Source of the DNA: Acidobacteriota bacterium | Lineage (GTDB): Bacteria; Acidobacteriota; Blastocatellia; Pyrinomonadales; Pyrinomonadaceae | Assembly: GCA_003223025.1 (NCBI GenBank) | Contig: QHXR01000016.1 | Span: forward strand, 65,365-129,364 | Length of the DNA stretch: 64,000 nucleotides | Reading direction: 5' to 3' | Part shown: in pieces, positions 1 through 8,385 of the stretch | How positions within the stretch are numbered: position 1 is the first letter of the stretch | Layout of the letters: the number at the start of each line of letters is the position of its first letter | The notes under the pieces: model-generated | What the model was told of the DNA's origin: nothing | Seen by the model: the letters and a program-made list of their open reading frames with translations, nothing else | Databases searched by the model: none | Made by a program: the position numbers and the translations under genes

Positions 1-1044
1 AAGCGACGCTTCGAGATTCTGAGAAGTTCCCTTTTCCGCGCCGATACCTATAAGCGACATTCGCCCGCCCTCCGCATTGAGTGTCAGGTCGAGAGACGCT
101 TCTTGCGCGATCTGCTGATTGCGAACCAGTGCCATGTAGAGTCGTGAGCTCTCTCCGCCCGATAGGATCGACGCGGCGAGTCGTAGTGCGGGGATATCCG
201 GACTCGTCGTCTTCGGTGCTCGATAGACGATCGCGGTCGCCGGGAACGGAACGATCGGTCCGAACTTTTCGAATCGACGTTCGGTCGTCCATTCAGGCTC
301 GACTTCGGTAACTCGCGCGATCGCATCCGCCGGCTTCTTTATTGCACCAAGATATTTGTCGACCCACGAATCGAGCTGACGCTGTTCAAAATCTCCAACG
401 ATAATGAGGACCGCGTTGTCCGGACGGTAATATTCTTTGTAGAACTTTTCGGCGTCGGCACGGGTCGCGGCTTCGAGTTGATCGAGATCGCCGATGACGC
501 CGCGACGGTACGGATGTTTTTGAAATGTTACGTTATCGAGGTACCAGTACAGACGGCCGTACGGTTGATCGAGTATGCGCGTCCGGTACTCTTCTTGAAC
601 TACCTTGCGTTCAGATAAAAAGTTCGGTTCGTCTATATTCAGGTTGGCCATCCGGTCGGACTCAGCCCACAGCAAAGTCTCGAGATGATTTGACGGGACG
701 ACTTCGAAGTAGTTTGTGTAGTCCGGCCACGTCGAGGCGTTATTGAAGCCGCCGACGTCTTCGGTTAGGCGGTCCATCTTCTCGTTCGGCATGTTCTTCG
801 TCGATTTAAACAACAAGTGCTCGAACAAATGAGCGAAACCTGAACGGCCCACCGGGTCATTTTTTCCGCCAACGTTATACCAAACGTGGATCGAAACCGT
901 CGGACTCGAATTGTCCTGCACCGTGACGACCTTCAAGCCGTTTGGGAGCGTCCGCTCTTTAATATTGAGTGGGGCAACCTTCACCTGGGCGAAGGCCGAG
1001 GCGCAAAATATCGCTATCAAAACTATCGGAATTATTCTTCTCAT
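1..1044 (-). CDS. secreted M16-family zinc protease, N-terminal part (cut by window edge)
   Basis: Zinc metallopeptidase of the pitrilysin/insulinase (M16) family, probably periplasmic. The reading frame starts at the ATG at 1044 and runs open through the left edge (348 codons seen). Residues 1-19 form a signal peptide ending A-F-A before Gln20. The inverted zinc motif HxxEH is present as H72-L-F-E-H76, and a Glu about 76 residues later (E152, in a Q-E-E-Y context) fits the third zinc ligand. The strand N-N-A-S-T after residue 100 matches the M16 substrate-edge region. The C-terminal inactive half expected in bacterial M16 proteins lies outside the window or in a partner gene. It is separated from the gene upstream by an inverted-repeat element. 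Family call is firm; substrate unknown. Confidence 0.93.
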   Translation of the reverse strand, partial: MRRIIPIVLIAIFCASAFAQVKVAPLNIKERTLPNGLKVVTVQDNSSPTVSIHVWYNVGGKNDPVGRSGFAHLFEHLLFKSTKNMPNEKMDRLTEDVGGFNNASTWPDYTNYFEVVPSNHLETLLWAESDRMANLNIDEPNFLSERKVVQEEYRTRILDQPYGRLYWYLDNVTFQKHPYRRGVIGDLDQLEAATRADAEKFYKEYYRPDNAVLIIVGDFEQRQLDSWVDKYLGAIKKPADAIARVTEVEPEWTTERRFEKFGPIVPFPATAIVYRAPKTTSPDIPALRLAASILSGGESSRLYMALVRNQQIAQEASLDLTLNAEGGRMSLIGIGAEKGTSQNLEASL

Positions 1045-1141
1045 GTTGGTTATCAGAAATCAGTCGCTGATTAATACGTAAGGGAAAGAGTTTGGGTTTT
1101 AGATGACCAAAATGTCCACTGAGATTGCCGGATCGGACTGT

Positions 1142-1267
1142 GACTGGACCGCAGGCATCCCTGCCTGCAACGCCGCGGCTTCCGCGGCGTAAAAAACTCC
1201 GAGACCTGCACATTCGCTTTCGCGTCGAAGCGACGCTCATGCAGGCAGGGATGCCTGCGGTCCAGTC
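1142..1267. repeat. inverted-repeat element with 28-bp perfect arms
   Basis: Left arm 1142-1169 and right arm 1240-1267 are exact reverse complements over 28 bp. The 70-nt interior holds a second small palindrome (cgccgcgg-ctt-ccgcggcg, 1171-1189) and a weaker stem. The right arm ends 5 bp from the stop codon of the dehydrogenase gene at 1273. No coding capacity or U-tract is seen, so it looks like a small palindromic mobile element (REP/MITE-like) that may also act as a transcript end for either flanking minus-strand gene. Confidence 0.75.
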
Positions 1268-1272
1268 CGTTC

Positions 1273-2046
1273 CTAAGCGTAATCGTAAAATCCTTTCCCG
1301 CTCTTACGGCCAAGCCAGCCGGCGTCGACATACTTTTTAAGAAGCGGGCACGGGCGGTATTTCGGATCGCCGAGTCCGTCGTGAAGAACATTCAATATCG
1401 CGAGACACACGTCGAGTCCGATAAAATCCGCGAGGGCGAGCGGTCCCATCGGATGGTTCATTCCGAGCTTTATGATCTCGTCGATCGATTCTTTTGTCGC
1501 GACGCCTTCGTGCAGGGCGAAGATTGATTCGTTGATCATCGGCATCAGAACACGATTCAGGTCCTTCACCTTCGAGTACGTTTCATCCGATGTCGCAATC
1601 CCGCGGATCACCTCGACCAACTTCATCAGCGGAACCGGATTGAAGAAGTGCATGCCGATGACTTTATCGGGACGCTTCGTAACGGCGGCGATCTTCGTTA
1701 TCGAGATCGATGACGTGTTCGATGAAAGGATCGCGTCCGCCGAAGTGATCTGATCAAGCTTTTCGAAGATCTGTTTTTTGATCTCGAAATTCTCCGTCGC
1801 GGCCTCGACGATCAGAGCGCAATCTTTCAAATCGTCAAGCGATGTCGTTATTTTGATTCGCCCCAGCACTTCGTCTTTCTGCTCGACGGTCATCGTTTCT
1901 TTCTTCACGAATCGATCGAGGCTCTTGCCGATGTTCTGCAGACCTCGGTCAACATACGCCTGATCGACGTCGCACATCACGACATCGAATCCCGCGCTCG
2001 CCGCCGTTTGAGCGATTCCGTTACCCATCGTGCCCGCACCGATCAC
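1273..2046 (-). CDS. 3-hydroxybutyryl/3-hydroxyacyl-CoA dehydrogenase, internally deleted and with unclear start
   Basis: Homologue of NAD-dependent 3-hydroxybutyryl-CoA dehydrogenase, which would convert 3-hydroxyacyl-CoA to 3-ketoacyl-CoA beside the thiolase gene upstream. The Rossmann GAGTMG motif, the SSNTSS motif, catalytic H133 (GMHFFNP) and E145, and the C-terminal [14 protein letters not shown] signature are all present. Two things are odd. About 19 residues found in this family between the NAD domain and the helical domain (the strand carrying P-G-F) are missing at residues 163/164, in frame. No ATG lies in frame upstream: the only usual start is this GTG, inside the first beta strand. 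The frame is open back to the preceding gene's stop, so an ATT at 2097 or ATC at 2052 might be used. It may be a divergent enzyme or a decaying gene. Confidence 0.8.
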   Translation of the reverse strand: MIGAGTMGNGIAQTAASAGFDVVMCDVDQAYVDRGLQNIGKSLDRFVKKETMTVEQKDEVLGRIKITTSLDDLKDCALIVEAATENFEIKKQIFEKLDQITSADAILSSNTSSISITKIAAVTKRPDKVIGMHFFNPVPLMKLVEVIRGIATSDETYSKVKDLNRVLMPMINESIFALHEGVATKESIDEIIKLGMNHPMGPLALADFIGLDVCLAILNVLHDGLGDPKYRPCPLLKKYVDAGWLGRKSGKGFYDYA

Positions 2047-2100
2047 ACCGATAAAAGCGGGTGGTTCAACGAAATAAAATTTGTTCCGCGCCGGAATCGA

Positions 2101-2541
2101 TCACTGCCAACTGTTCGGCTCCGGCGGAGCAGGCGGATTCAAACTGCCTGTGTACGAACTGCCGAGATAGAACTGTTTCCCCGCATCGCCGAATAGAAAG
2201 ACGAGTCCGAAAACTCCGGCAACCGTTCCCAGCGGAAATGACAAGCACGAAATAACGCTGCCGACGATTCCCCAGGTCCTCGCGTTCGGACGTTCTTTCA
2301 GCATCTTCCAGCCGCCGATAACCTGTGGGATCACAAAAATCAGCGAGAAGATCGCGATGAAAACGATCGCTGCCACGAAAATGACTCCGACGAATTGCTC
2401 GTCCTGCTTTCCCGAACCGAAGAACATCGCCGCACCGACGCCGCCGTAGATCAGACAGAGAAAGAGCATTACCACCGCCTGAAGACCGCCGTGTGCCAGC
2501 AAGAATATTCCCGCCAGTTTGTTTTGTTCTTTTGCCGTCAT
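2101..2541 (-). CDS. small integral membrane protein of unknown function
   Basis: A protein of 146 residues with about four hydrophobic segments (roughly residues 8-40, 50-80 and 95-115 of the ATG form) and a Pro/Ser/Gly-rich C-terminal tail ending N-S-W-Q. Start taken as the ATG at 2541; a TTG at 2568 would add nine residues and lies 6 bp after the thiolase stop. It sits between the thiolase and dehydrogenase genes in one minus-strand run, so it is probably co-transcribed with them, but nothing in the sequence ties it to acyl-CoA metabolism. I do not recognise the family beyond a generic DUF4190/DUF4064-like small membrane protein; function unknown. Confidence 0.7.
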   Translation of the reverse strand: MTAKEQNKLAGIFLLAHGGLQAVVMLFLCLIYGGVGAAMFFGSGKQDEQFVGVIFVAAIVFIAIFSLIFVIPQVIGGWKMLKERPNARTWGIVGSVISCLSFPLGTVAGVFGLVFLFGDAGKQFYLGSSYTGSLNPPAPPEPNSWQ

Positions 2542-2574
2542 ATAGATCGGTACGAGACGGACTGGCAATCCGTT

Positions 2575-3768
2575 CTAAATTCTTTCGACGGCCATTGCCA
2601 CAGAGTTGCCGCCGCCAAGACAGAGACCGGCGACGCCCCGTTTCGCACCGCGTCGCTTCATTTCGTACAGCAAGGTCGTCAGCACGCGTCCACCGGAATT
2701 CCCGATCGCGTGACCGAGAGCGACTGCCCCGCCGTTTACGTTTACAAGATCCGGATTGATCCCGAGTTCTTTCATGACGCCGAGCGCCTGGACTGAAAAT
2801 GCCTCGTTCAATTCGAAGAGCTCAACATCTTCGAGAGACCAACCGGCCTTTGCAACCGCACGACGAACGCCTTCGACAGGTGCGAGCATGATGTACTTTG
2901 GCTCGATTCCGGAAACTGCATATGACACGACGCGGCCAAGCGGTTCTATGCCGAGCTCCGCAGCTTTTTCGCTCGATGTAACAACTAGAGCCGAAGCACC
3001 GTCGTTCACACCGGGAGCATTTCCCGCGGTGACGGTTCCGCCGTCCTTTTTGAATGCCGGCTTCAATTTGCCGAGTGTCTCAACCGTTGTGTCGGGTCGA
3101 ACAGTTTCATCGTAATCGAGCACGATCGGATCGCCTTTTTTCTGCGGGATCTCGACCGGAACGATCTCGTCTTTGAAGTAACCGTTCTCTTGAGCTTCGT
3201 GCGCCTTGCGATGCGAGTCGTATGCAAATTGATCCTGCGTCTCGCGTGAGATCTGATGCTTCTCAGCGACGACCTCGCCCGTATTTCCCATGTGCCAGTT
3301 TTCGAACGGGCACCAGAGACCGTCGTGGATCATCAGATCGGTGACGGTTTGATTTCCCATGCGAAATCCATCACGAGCCGTCTGCAGCGCATAAGGAATG
3401 TTCGACATCGACTCCATTCCGCCCGCGACAACAAAATCAGAGTCTCCCAGCTTGATCGATTGCGAAGCCAGTGCGACCGCACGTAAACCGGATCCGCAAA
3501 CCATGTTGATGGTCAGAGCGGAAACTTCCGGTGGCAAACCCGCCTTCAACGCCGCCTGTCGCGCGGGCGCCTGACCGATCCCGGCCTGAACCACGCATCC
3601 CATGATCACCTCGTCGATCTTCGAAGGATCGACGCCGGCGCGCTTCACAGCTTCCCTGATCGCGATCGCTCCGAGATCCGGCGCAGTAAAAGGTTTGAGA
3701 GCTCCCTGAAACTTTCCCGTCGGCGTCCGAGCCGCACTGATGATGACCGCTTCTTTGTTATCTGCCAT
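2575..3768 (-). CDS. acetyl-CoA acetyltransferase (thiolase)
   Basis: Thiolase of 397 residues that condenses or cleaves acetoacetyl-CoA/3-ketoacyl-CoA in fatty acid or hydroxybutyrate metabolism. The acylated nucleophile is C91 in NMVCGSG. The E-A-F active-site loop (ELNEAFS), the GH motif ([14 protein letters not shown]) and the C-terminal Cys in CLGGG are all present; the usual Pro after the His of GHP is Ala here. Start set at ATG 3768, not the longer open frame to 3843, because the family begins [12 protein letters not shown] and an AGGAC ribosome site precedes it. First gene of a three-gene minus-strand run with the small membrane protein and the dehydrogenase. Confidence 0.93.
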   Translation of the reverse strand: MADNKEAVIISAARTPTGKFQGALKPFTAPDLGAIAIREAVKRAGVDPSKIDEVIMGCVVQAGIGQAPARQAALKAGLPPEVSALTINMVCGSGLRAVALASQSIKLGDSDFVVAGGMESMSNIPYALQTARDGFRMGNQTVTDLMIHDGLWCPFENWHMGNTGEVVAEKHQISRETQDQFAYDSHRKAHEAQENGYFKDEIVPVEIPQKKGDPIVLDYDETVRPDTTVETLGKLKPAFKKDGGTVTAGNAPGVNDGASALVVTSSEKAAELGIEPLGRVVSYAVSGIEPKYIMLAPVEGVRRAVAKAGWSLEDVELFELNEAFSVQALGVMKELGINPDLVNVNGGAVALGHAIGNSGGRVLTTLLYEMKRRGAKRGVAGLCLGGGNSVAMAVERI

Positions 3769-3876
3769 TTGCTTGTCCTGTATGTATGAATTTCGGGTCT
3801 TGAAATAAAAAGGTATTTTCTCATCCGGACCCCGTATTCGCAATCAACGGCGGGTCTCTCGATCTGGACGAGGATC

Positions 3877-3989
3877 CATTACAAAATTAATAATTACCGC
3901 ATTAAAAATTATTTGCAAAAGCTCTAAGACCGGGTAGAACGTGTTTTTCGCAGGTAATTGTTAATGCGGTAATTATTAATTTTGTAATG
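3877..3989. repeat. AT-rich inverted repeat with 29-bp perfect arms
   Basis: Arms 3877-3905 and 3961-3989 are perfect reverse complements over 29 bp, separated by 55 nt. The arms are rich in A/T (attaataattac core), unlike the GC-rich surroundings. The right arm touches the stop codon of the cytosine deaminase gene at 3990. The transcript would form a very strong hairpin, but there is no clean U-tract, so a mobile palindrome is at least as likely as a terminator. Confidence 0.75.
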
Positions 3990-4442
3990 TTAGTTCTGAT
4001 CGCTGACGCCGATGTCTTCATTCCAAACTTCGGGGTGCTCGTGGATATATTTTGCCAGCATCTCAACGCATACGCTCGAATTCAGATCGATCACCTTCAC
4101 GCCGTTCTCGCGGAGCCATTCAATGCCGCCCTGAAAATTCACGGACTCGCCGACGATAACCGTTCCGATCCCGAACTGTCGCACGAGACCGCTGCAATAC
4201 CAGCACGGCGCGAGGGTCGTAACCATGACTGTATCCCGGTAGTCGCGCTGTCGACCGGCTTTTCGAAATGCGTCCGTTTCACCGTGAATCGACGGATCGT
4301 CTTCCTGCACGCGACGGTTGTGGCCGCGTCCGAGCAAAGTTCCATTGCTATCGAAAAGCGCGGCACCTATCGGAATACCGCCTTCGGATAGTCCGAGCCG
4401 AGCTTCTTCCATTGCGATGTCGAGGAGAGAGTTATAGTTCAT
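3990..4442 (-). CDS. cytosine deaminase, yeast Fcy1-like
   Basis: Zinc-dependent deaminase of the CDA fold, likely converting cytosine to uracil for pyrimidine salvage. The zinc/catalytic motif is H53-G-E55 and P79-C80-W-Y-C83. Beyond the core, the stretch V-G-E-S-V-N-F and the C-terminal W-x-E-D-I-G match the fungal Fcy1 family rather than guanine or tRNA-adenosine deaminases. Length (150 aa) fits that family. Start ATG 4442 is preferred; a GTG at 4448 adds two residues. There is no Shine-Dalgarno, but TAAAAT lies 7 nt upstream of the ATG, which would suit a leaderless transcript. Divergent from the next gene and followed directly by an inverted repeat. Substrate assignment is from motif similarity only. 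Confidence 0.85.
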   Translation of the reverse strand: MNYNSLLDIAMEEARLGLSEGGIPIGAALFDSNGTLLGRGHNRRVQEDDPSIHGETDAFRKAGRQRDYRDTVMVTTLAPCWYCSGLVRQFGIGTVIVGESVNFQGGIEWLRENGVKVIDLNSSVCVEMLAKYIHEHPEVWNEDIGVSDQN

Positions 4443-4489
4443 AGCCACGATTTTAGCGTGAGAAAACCTTTATGCTAACCTCGCAAATA

Positions 4490-4843
4490 ATGATTCACGA
4501 TTTTCAGCCGGGTGATTTTCTGATATTTCAGCTCGAGAGCGGCTTTGCTCTGTTGAGGGTTTTGGATGTCGACACAGCAGAGGAAGTTTGGCATCTAGCG
4601 GCGTACAAAGATTTCTTTTTGGATCCGGATACTGCCGAAGCGGCACTAGATGATCCGACCAGCCTGGCGGTGGAAAAGTCACACGTTGCACTTACAAACC
4701 ACGCGTTCGAGAGTACGCAGGTCGCGAAATTGCGCAACGTGCAACTCGCGGACTCCGAGCTTGAAGGTTATAAAGTTTGGAAAGCCTCGGAAGGTAAAGA
4801 AGTTCACGACCGGTCGATAAGATTACTTCTCGGATTACGCTAA
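4490..4843 (+). CDS. conserved-looking hypothetical protein
   Basis: A cytoplasmic protein of 117 residues with no signal peptide or membrane segment. It opens with F-Q-P-G-D-F-L-I-F-Q-L-E-S-G, suggesting a small beta-barrel, followed by an acidic middle and a basic end. I do not recognise a family. Start could also be the ATG at 4472, six codons earlier; neither has a clear ribosome site. Divergent from the cytosine deaminase, with only about 47 bp between the starts. Its stop overlaps the proline dehydrogenase stop tail to tail by 9 bp. Confidence 0.7.
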   Translation: MIHDFQPGDFLIFQLESGFALLRVLDVDTAEEVWHLAAYKDFFLDPDTAEAALDDPTSLAVEKSHVALTNHAFESTQVAKLRNVQLADSELEGYKVWKASEGKEVHDRSIRLLLGLR

Positions 4844-6013
4844 ACGACGGCGTTCCAACTCAAGAGCGATCAGCTCAAGCTCGCGACTAACCTGGCCTGT
4901 CACCGATGTATTCTCCTGAGCACGCCGGATCAGATACGGGATCGTGTCCGCGACCGGCCCATACGGTAGATACTTCGAGACGCTGTAACCGTTCTTCGCG
5001 AGCACATACGTCAGGTTGTCGCTCATGCCGTAAAGCTGAGAATAAAAAATGTGCGGATGATCGTGCTTGAGTCCGCGCTGGTGCATCATCTGGGCCAGAA
5101 GCTGCGTGCTCCTCTCATTGTGAGTGCCGGCAACAAACGCGAGGTCGTCGAGATGATCGATACAGTATTCGAGAGCAGCGTTGTAATCCCGGTCCGTCGC
5201 TTTCTTGTCCGGCTGGATCGGCGACTCGTAACCCATCTCATTCGCGCGATCACGTTCCTTTTCCATGTACGCTCCACGAACAAGCTTGACGGCGAGAATG
5301 TAACCATCGGATTTCGCCTGCTTCCTCGCATCGCGTAAATACTGGAGTCGATCCGTTCGGTACATCTGAAGCGTATTAAAGACTATCGGTGATCGACGAT
5401 TGTATTTTTCCATCATCTCGGTGGCGAGACGATCGATCGCATCCTGGATCCAACTTTCTTCGGCGTCGATAAATACCGGCTGGCCCAGCGAGTGTGCGAA
5501 TTCACAAATCTCATTGACGCGTGTGTGAATCCGCTCGCATTTTGCCTGTCCCTTGGCGTCGAGTTTTCTTTTCTTGCTTAATTTCTCGAGGGTACCGAGC
5601 GGAGCGACTCCCGTTACCTTAAAGACGGCGAACGGAATGGTCGGATCGTTCTTCGCTCGCTCGATCGTTTTGATGATCTCATCACGCGTATTATCGAAAT
5701 CCGCCTCGGTCGCCTTTCCCTCAACCGAATAGTCGAGGATCGTTCCGATGTGAGCGCGTCCGAGCTTTTCGACTACGGGTTCACATTCTCCGATAGTCTC
5801 GCCGCCGCAGAACTGTTCAAAAATTGTCTCTTTGATGAGGCCTTCGACAGGTAGGCCGAGAGAAAGAGCGAACCTCGTGATGCGTGTTCCGATGGCATTT
5901 AGGAACGGCGAGTTCAGCAATTTGAAAAGACGATATTTTTCCCGGAGTTCGGCGTCGGACTTATCTGCGAAAGCCGTGGCGGTGTCACGAAAGTCCAGCT
6001 TGAATTCGCTCAT
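4835..6013 (-). CDS. proline dehydrogenase (FAD-dependent)
   Basis: Monofunctional PRODH of 392 residues that oxidises proline to pyrroline-5-carboxylate, passing electrons to FAD and then the respiratory chain. It has the (beta/alpha)8 PRODH landmarks: the V-K-L-V-R-G-A-Y-M-E-K-E strand, the A-G-T-H-N strand and the C-terminal substrate-binding Y-L-P-Y-G-P-V ... Y-L-I-R-R-A-Q-E-N. The fused P5C dehydrogenase of PutA is absent, as in Gram-positive and Thermus enzymes. Start ATG 6013 has TAGAAT about 9 nt upstream and no clear ribosome site. With the arginase gene at 35 kb it hints at arginine-ornithine-proline catabolism, though ornithine aminotransferase and P5CDH are not in this window. Confidence 0.93.
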   Translation of the reverse strand: MSEFKLDFRDTATAFADKSDAELREKYRLFKLLNSPFLNAIGTRITRFALSLGLPVEGLIKETIFEQFCGGETIGECEPVVEKLGRAHIGTILDYSVEGKATEADFDNTRDEIIKTIERAKNDPTIPFAVFKVTGVAPLGTLEKLSKKRKLDAKGQAKCERIHTRVNEICEFAHSLGQPVFIDAEESWIQDAIDRLATEMMEKYNRRSPIVFNTLQMYRTDRLQYLRDARKQAKSDGYILAVKLVRGAYMEKERDRANEMGYESPIQPDKKATDRDYNAALEYCIDHLDDLAFVAGTHNERSTQLLAQMMHQRGLKHDHPHIFYSQLYGMSDNLTYVLAKNGYSVSKYLPYGPVADTIPYLIRRAQENTSVTGQVSRELELIALELERRRLA

Positions 6014-6324
6014 AAAAATCGGATTCTAGCACAATGGTCAGATAGGACAAGCGGTACGCATACCTCAATCCGGGTTTTGAAGTTGCTTTCCTTCGGTGCC
6101 ATTCGGTCTGTTCAGTGTATTCCGTAGTTTCCGCTTTCAACAAGCCAACCACAGAACACACAGAGGACGCGGAACAGATGGAAGGATAAGGCCGACTTAA
6201 ACCACGGAAAGAAGTGTGGCGAACGAACGCGTCGGGAGCTCCGAAACGCTGAGCGAATTGTAACTGCTTCGTCTTTCCCTTATCATTTCTGTTTTAGCAA
6301 TACGTCCTTTGGGTCACTTATTTT
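6014..6324. other. divergent intergenic region with imperfect inverted phrases
   Basis: Lies between the divergent starts of proline dehydrogenase and ProRS, so it must hold both promoters; none is unmistakable. Two related stretches, about 6108-6136 (gttcagtgtattccgtagtt) and 6147-6175 (accacagaacacacagagga), are imperfect reverse complements. A further accacgg phrase follows near 6203. This wording recurs as repeat-derived sequence in intergenic DNA of many genomes. No small gene is convincing here. Confidence 0.5.
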
Positions 6325-7797
6325 ATGAGCAAAGCACTTCCGAAAAGATCGGAGAATTATTCCGAGTGGTACAACGAGATCGTTAAACGAGCGGATCTGG
6401 CCGAGAACTCGGCCGTACGCGGTTGCATGGTAATTAAGCCTTATGGCTATGCGATCTGGGAAAAAATGCAGAGTGCCTTAGACGACATGTTCAAGGCGAC
6501 CGGACACGTGAATGCATACTTCCCGCTTTTCGTACCGAAATCATTTCTTGAAAAAGAAGAAGAACATGCCGAAGGTTTCGCAAAAGAATGCGCGGTCGTC
6601 ACGCACTATCGGCTAAAGGCCAATCCCGATGGAAAAGGCCTAGTTGTCGATCCGAATGCGAAGCTTGAGGAGGAATTGATCATTCGTCCGACATCGGAAA
6701 CCGTGATCTGGAATACATACAAGAGCTGGATCCAGTCATGGCGTGATCTTCCGCTTCTCATCAATCAGTGGTGCAACATCGTTCGTTGGGAAATGCGTAC
6801 GAGACTGTTTCTTCGCACGACGGAATTCCTATGGCAGGAAGGCCACACGGCGCACGTTACCGAACAGGAAGCCGTCGAAGAGACTGAAAGAATGCTCGGC
6901 GTCTATGCGACGTTCGCTGAAGATTGGATCGCATTGCCGGTGATAAGAGGTCTAAAATCTCCGAACGAAAGATTCGCCGGTGCGGTCGAAACCTACTGTA
7001 TCGAAGCTCTGATGCAGGACGGAAAAGCGCTGCAAGCCGGAACATCGCATTTCCTCGGACAGAATTTCTCAAAGTCTTTCGAGGTACAGTTCGTCAATAA
7101 AGAGAACAAGCTCGAACATCCCTGGGCGACATCGTGGGGAGTTTCGACGCGTCTGATGGGTGCTCTTATCATGGCTCATTCGGATGATAACGGACTCGTG
7201 CTTCCGCCGAAGCTCGCGCCGGTTCAGGTCGTCATTGTTCCGATCTACAAAACTCCTGAAGATCTCGCGAAGATCAGCGAGAAGGCAATGCCAATTTTCG
7301 AACAGTTGAAAGCGGCCGGCGTGTCGGTGAAATACGACGACGACGACAAGCAGCGTTCGGGCTGGAAGTTTGCGGAGTATGAGTTGAAGGGCGTCCCGAT
7401 TCGCTTAGCGATGGGAATGCGCGATCTCGAAAACGGAACCGTTGAAGTTGCACGGCGTGACACTCTAACGAAGGAGACCGTTTCGCTTGATGACGTCATC
7501 GATCACATTCACAAACTGCTTGAGGAGATGCAAGCGGCGATCTATGCTCGAGCGTTGAAGTTCCGCGAGGACAATACGTTCAGCGTCGACACATGGGATC
7601 AGTTCAAGGATCAGATCGAGAAGGGCGGTTTTATTCTGGCGCATTGGGACGGAACGGCTGAGACCGAAGAGAAGATCAAGAACGAGACGAAGGCGACCAT
7701 CAGATGTATTCCCCTCGATGCAGTTGAGGAAGATGGAAAGTGCGTTTACTCGGGTGCTCCGTCGAGCAAACGTGTCGTATTTGCCCGGGCTTATTAA
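6325..7797 (+). CDS. proS: prolyl-tRNA synthetase, archaeal/eukaryotic type
   Basis: Class II synthetase of 490 residues that charges tRNA-Pro. The N-terminal catalytic core has the R-P-T-S-E motif 2 region, [11 protein letters not shown] and [10 protein letters not shown]. The anticodon-binding domain (V-V-I-V-P-I-Y) follows at about residue 300, then the extra C-terminal zinc-type domain ending in A-R-A-Y, typical of the archaeal/eukaryal ProS type. The bacterial editing insertion is absent. Start ATG 6325 gives the expected N-terminus; no strong ribosome site is visible. Its stop codon abuts the ATG of the lipoprotein gene, suggesting co-transcription. Confidence 0.96.
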   Translation: MSKALPKRSENYSEWYNEIVKRADLAENSAVRGCMVIKPYGYAIWEKMQSALDDMFKATGHVNAYFPLFVPKSFLEKEEEHAEGFAKECAVVTHYRLKANPDGKGLVVDPNAKLEEELIIRPTSETVIWNTYKSWIQSWRDLPLLINQWCNIVRWEMRTRLFLRTTEFLWQEGHTAHVTEQEAVEETERMLGVYATFAEDWIALPVIRGLKSPNERFAGAVETYCIEALMQDGKALQAGTSHFLGQNFSKSFEVQFVNKENKLEHPWATSWGVSTRLMGALIMAHSDDNGLVLPPKLAPVQVVIVPIYKTPEDLAKISEKAMPIFEQLKAAGVSVKYDDDDKQRSGWKFAEYELKGVPIRLAMGMRDLENGTVEVARRDTLTKETVSLDDVIDHIHKLLEEMQAAIYARALKFREDNTFSVDTWDQFKDQIEKGGFILAHWDGTAETEEKIKNETKATIRCIPLDAVEEDGKCVYSGAPSSKRVVFARAY

Positions 7798-8382
7798 ATG
7801 ATGTTTTGTAAATTTATCATCATTGCCGCCCTGGCTTTTTCGTCTTTTGCTTGCGGGCTTGGCCCCGATATGTCGAAGGATCGAATTCCGGGGACACCAA
7901 CACCGACACCGTTTATCCCGGACAAGCCGATCGGCGATTATCTCCGCGACGGCGCGACGGCATATGCTGCGGGTAATTTCGCCGAAGCGGTCGTTCACTA
8001 CAAAAAGGCGTTCGAGATAGAGCAGCGCGAACAGAAGTTGGAAAAGAAAGAGCGGCGAGAATTGATAGCACATCTCGCGACGGCTTACTCGAGAACTGGT
8101 GATGCGAAGAACGCGAGGCTAGCAGTCGCATACGGTCTCTCAAAAGATTTCAACGCGCCGACTTATCACTACGCGCTCGCGTGCAGCTTTTCGAGTGAAG
8201 GCGATCCGAGTACGGCGCTATACCACCTGCGGGCGGCGTTTGGATTTCGAGACAAATTGCTCCCCAGCGAAAAGCTCGGCGAACCATTAAAAGATCCTTG
8301 CTTCGCGGACTTCGCTGACGACGCAGAATTTAAGAAAGCGGTCGTCGAGATGAAGAACGAGCCACTCCGCGACAAGGACTGA
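7798..8382 (+). CDS. TPR-containing lipoprotein
   Basis: A protein of 194 residues with a lipoprotein signal peptide: hydrophobic residues 5-17 followed by the lipobox-like S-F-A-C19. A Pro/Thr-rich linker follows, then two or three TPR-type helical hairpins, such as G-A-T-A-Y-A-A-G-N-F-A-E-A-V and A-T-A-Y-S-R-T-G-D-A-K-N-A. A protein-protein scaffold on the periplasmic side of a membrane is the likely role; partner unknown. The ATG follows the proS stop with no gap, and a second ATG is the next codon. Converges on the WD40 gene with a 3-bp gap. Confidence 0.8.
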   Translation: MMFCKFIIIAALAFSSFACGLGPDMSKDRIPGTPTPTPFIPDKPIGDYLRDGATAYAAGNFAEAVVHYKKAFEIEQREQKLEKKERRELIAHLATAYSRTGDAKNARLAVAYGLSKDFNAPTYHYALACSFSSEGDPSTALYHLRAAFGFRDKLLPSEKLGEPLKDPCFADFADDAEFKKAVVEMKNEPLRDKD

Positions 8383-8385
8383 TCT

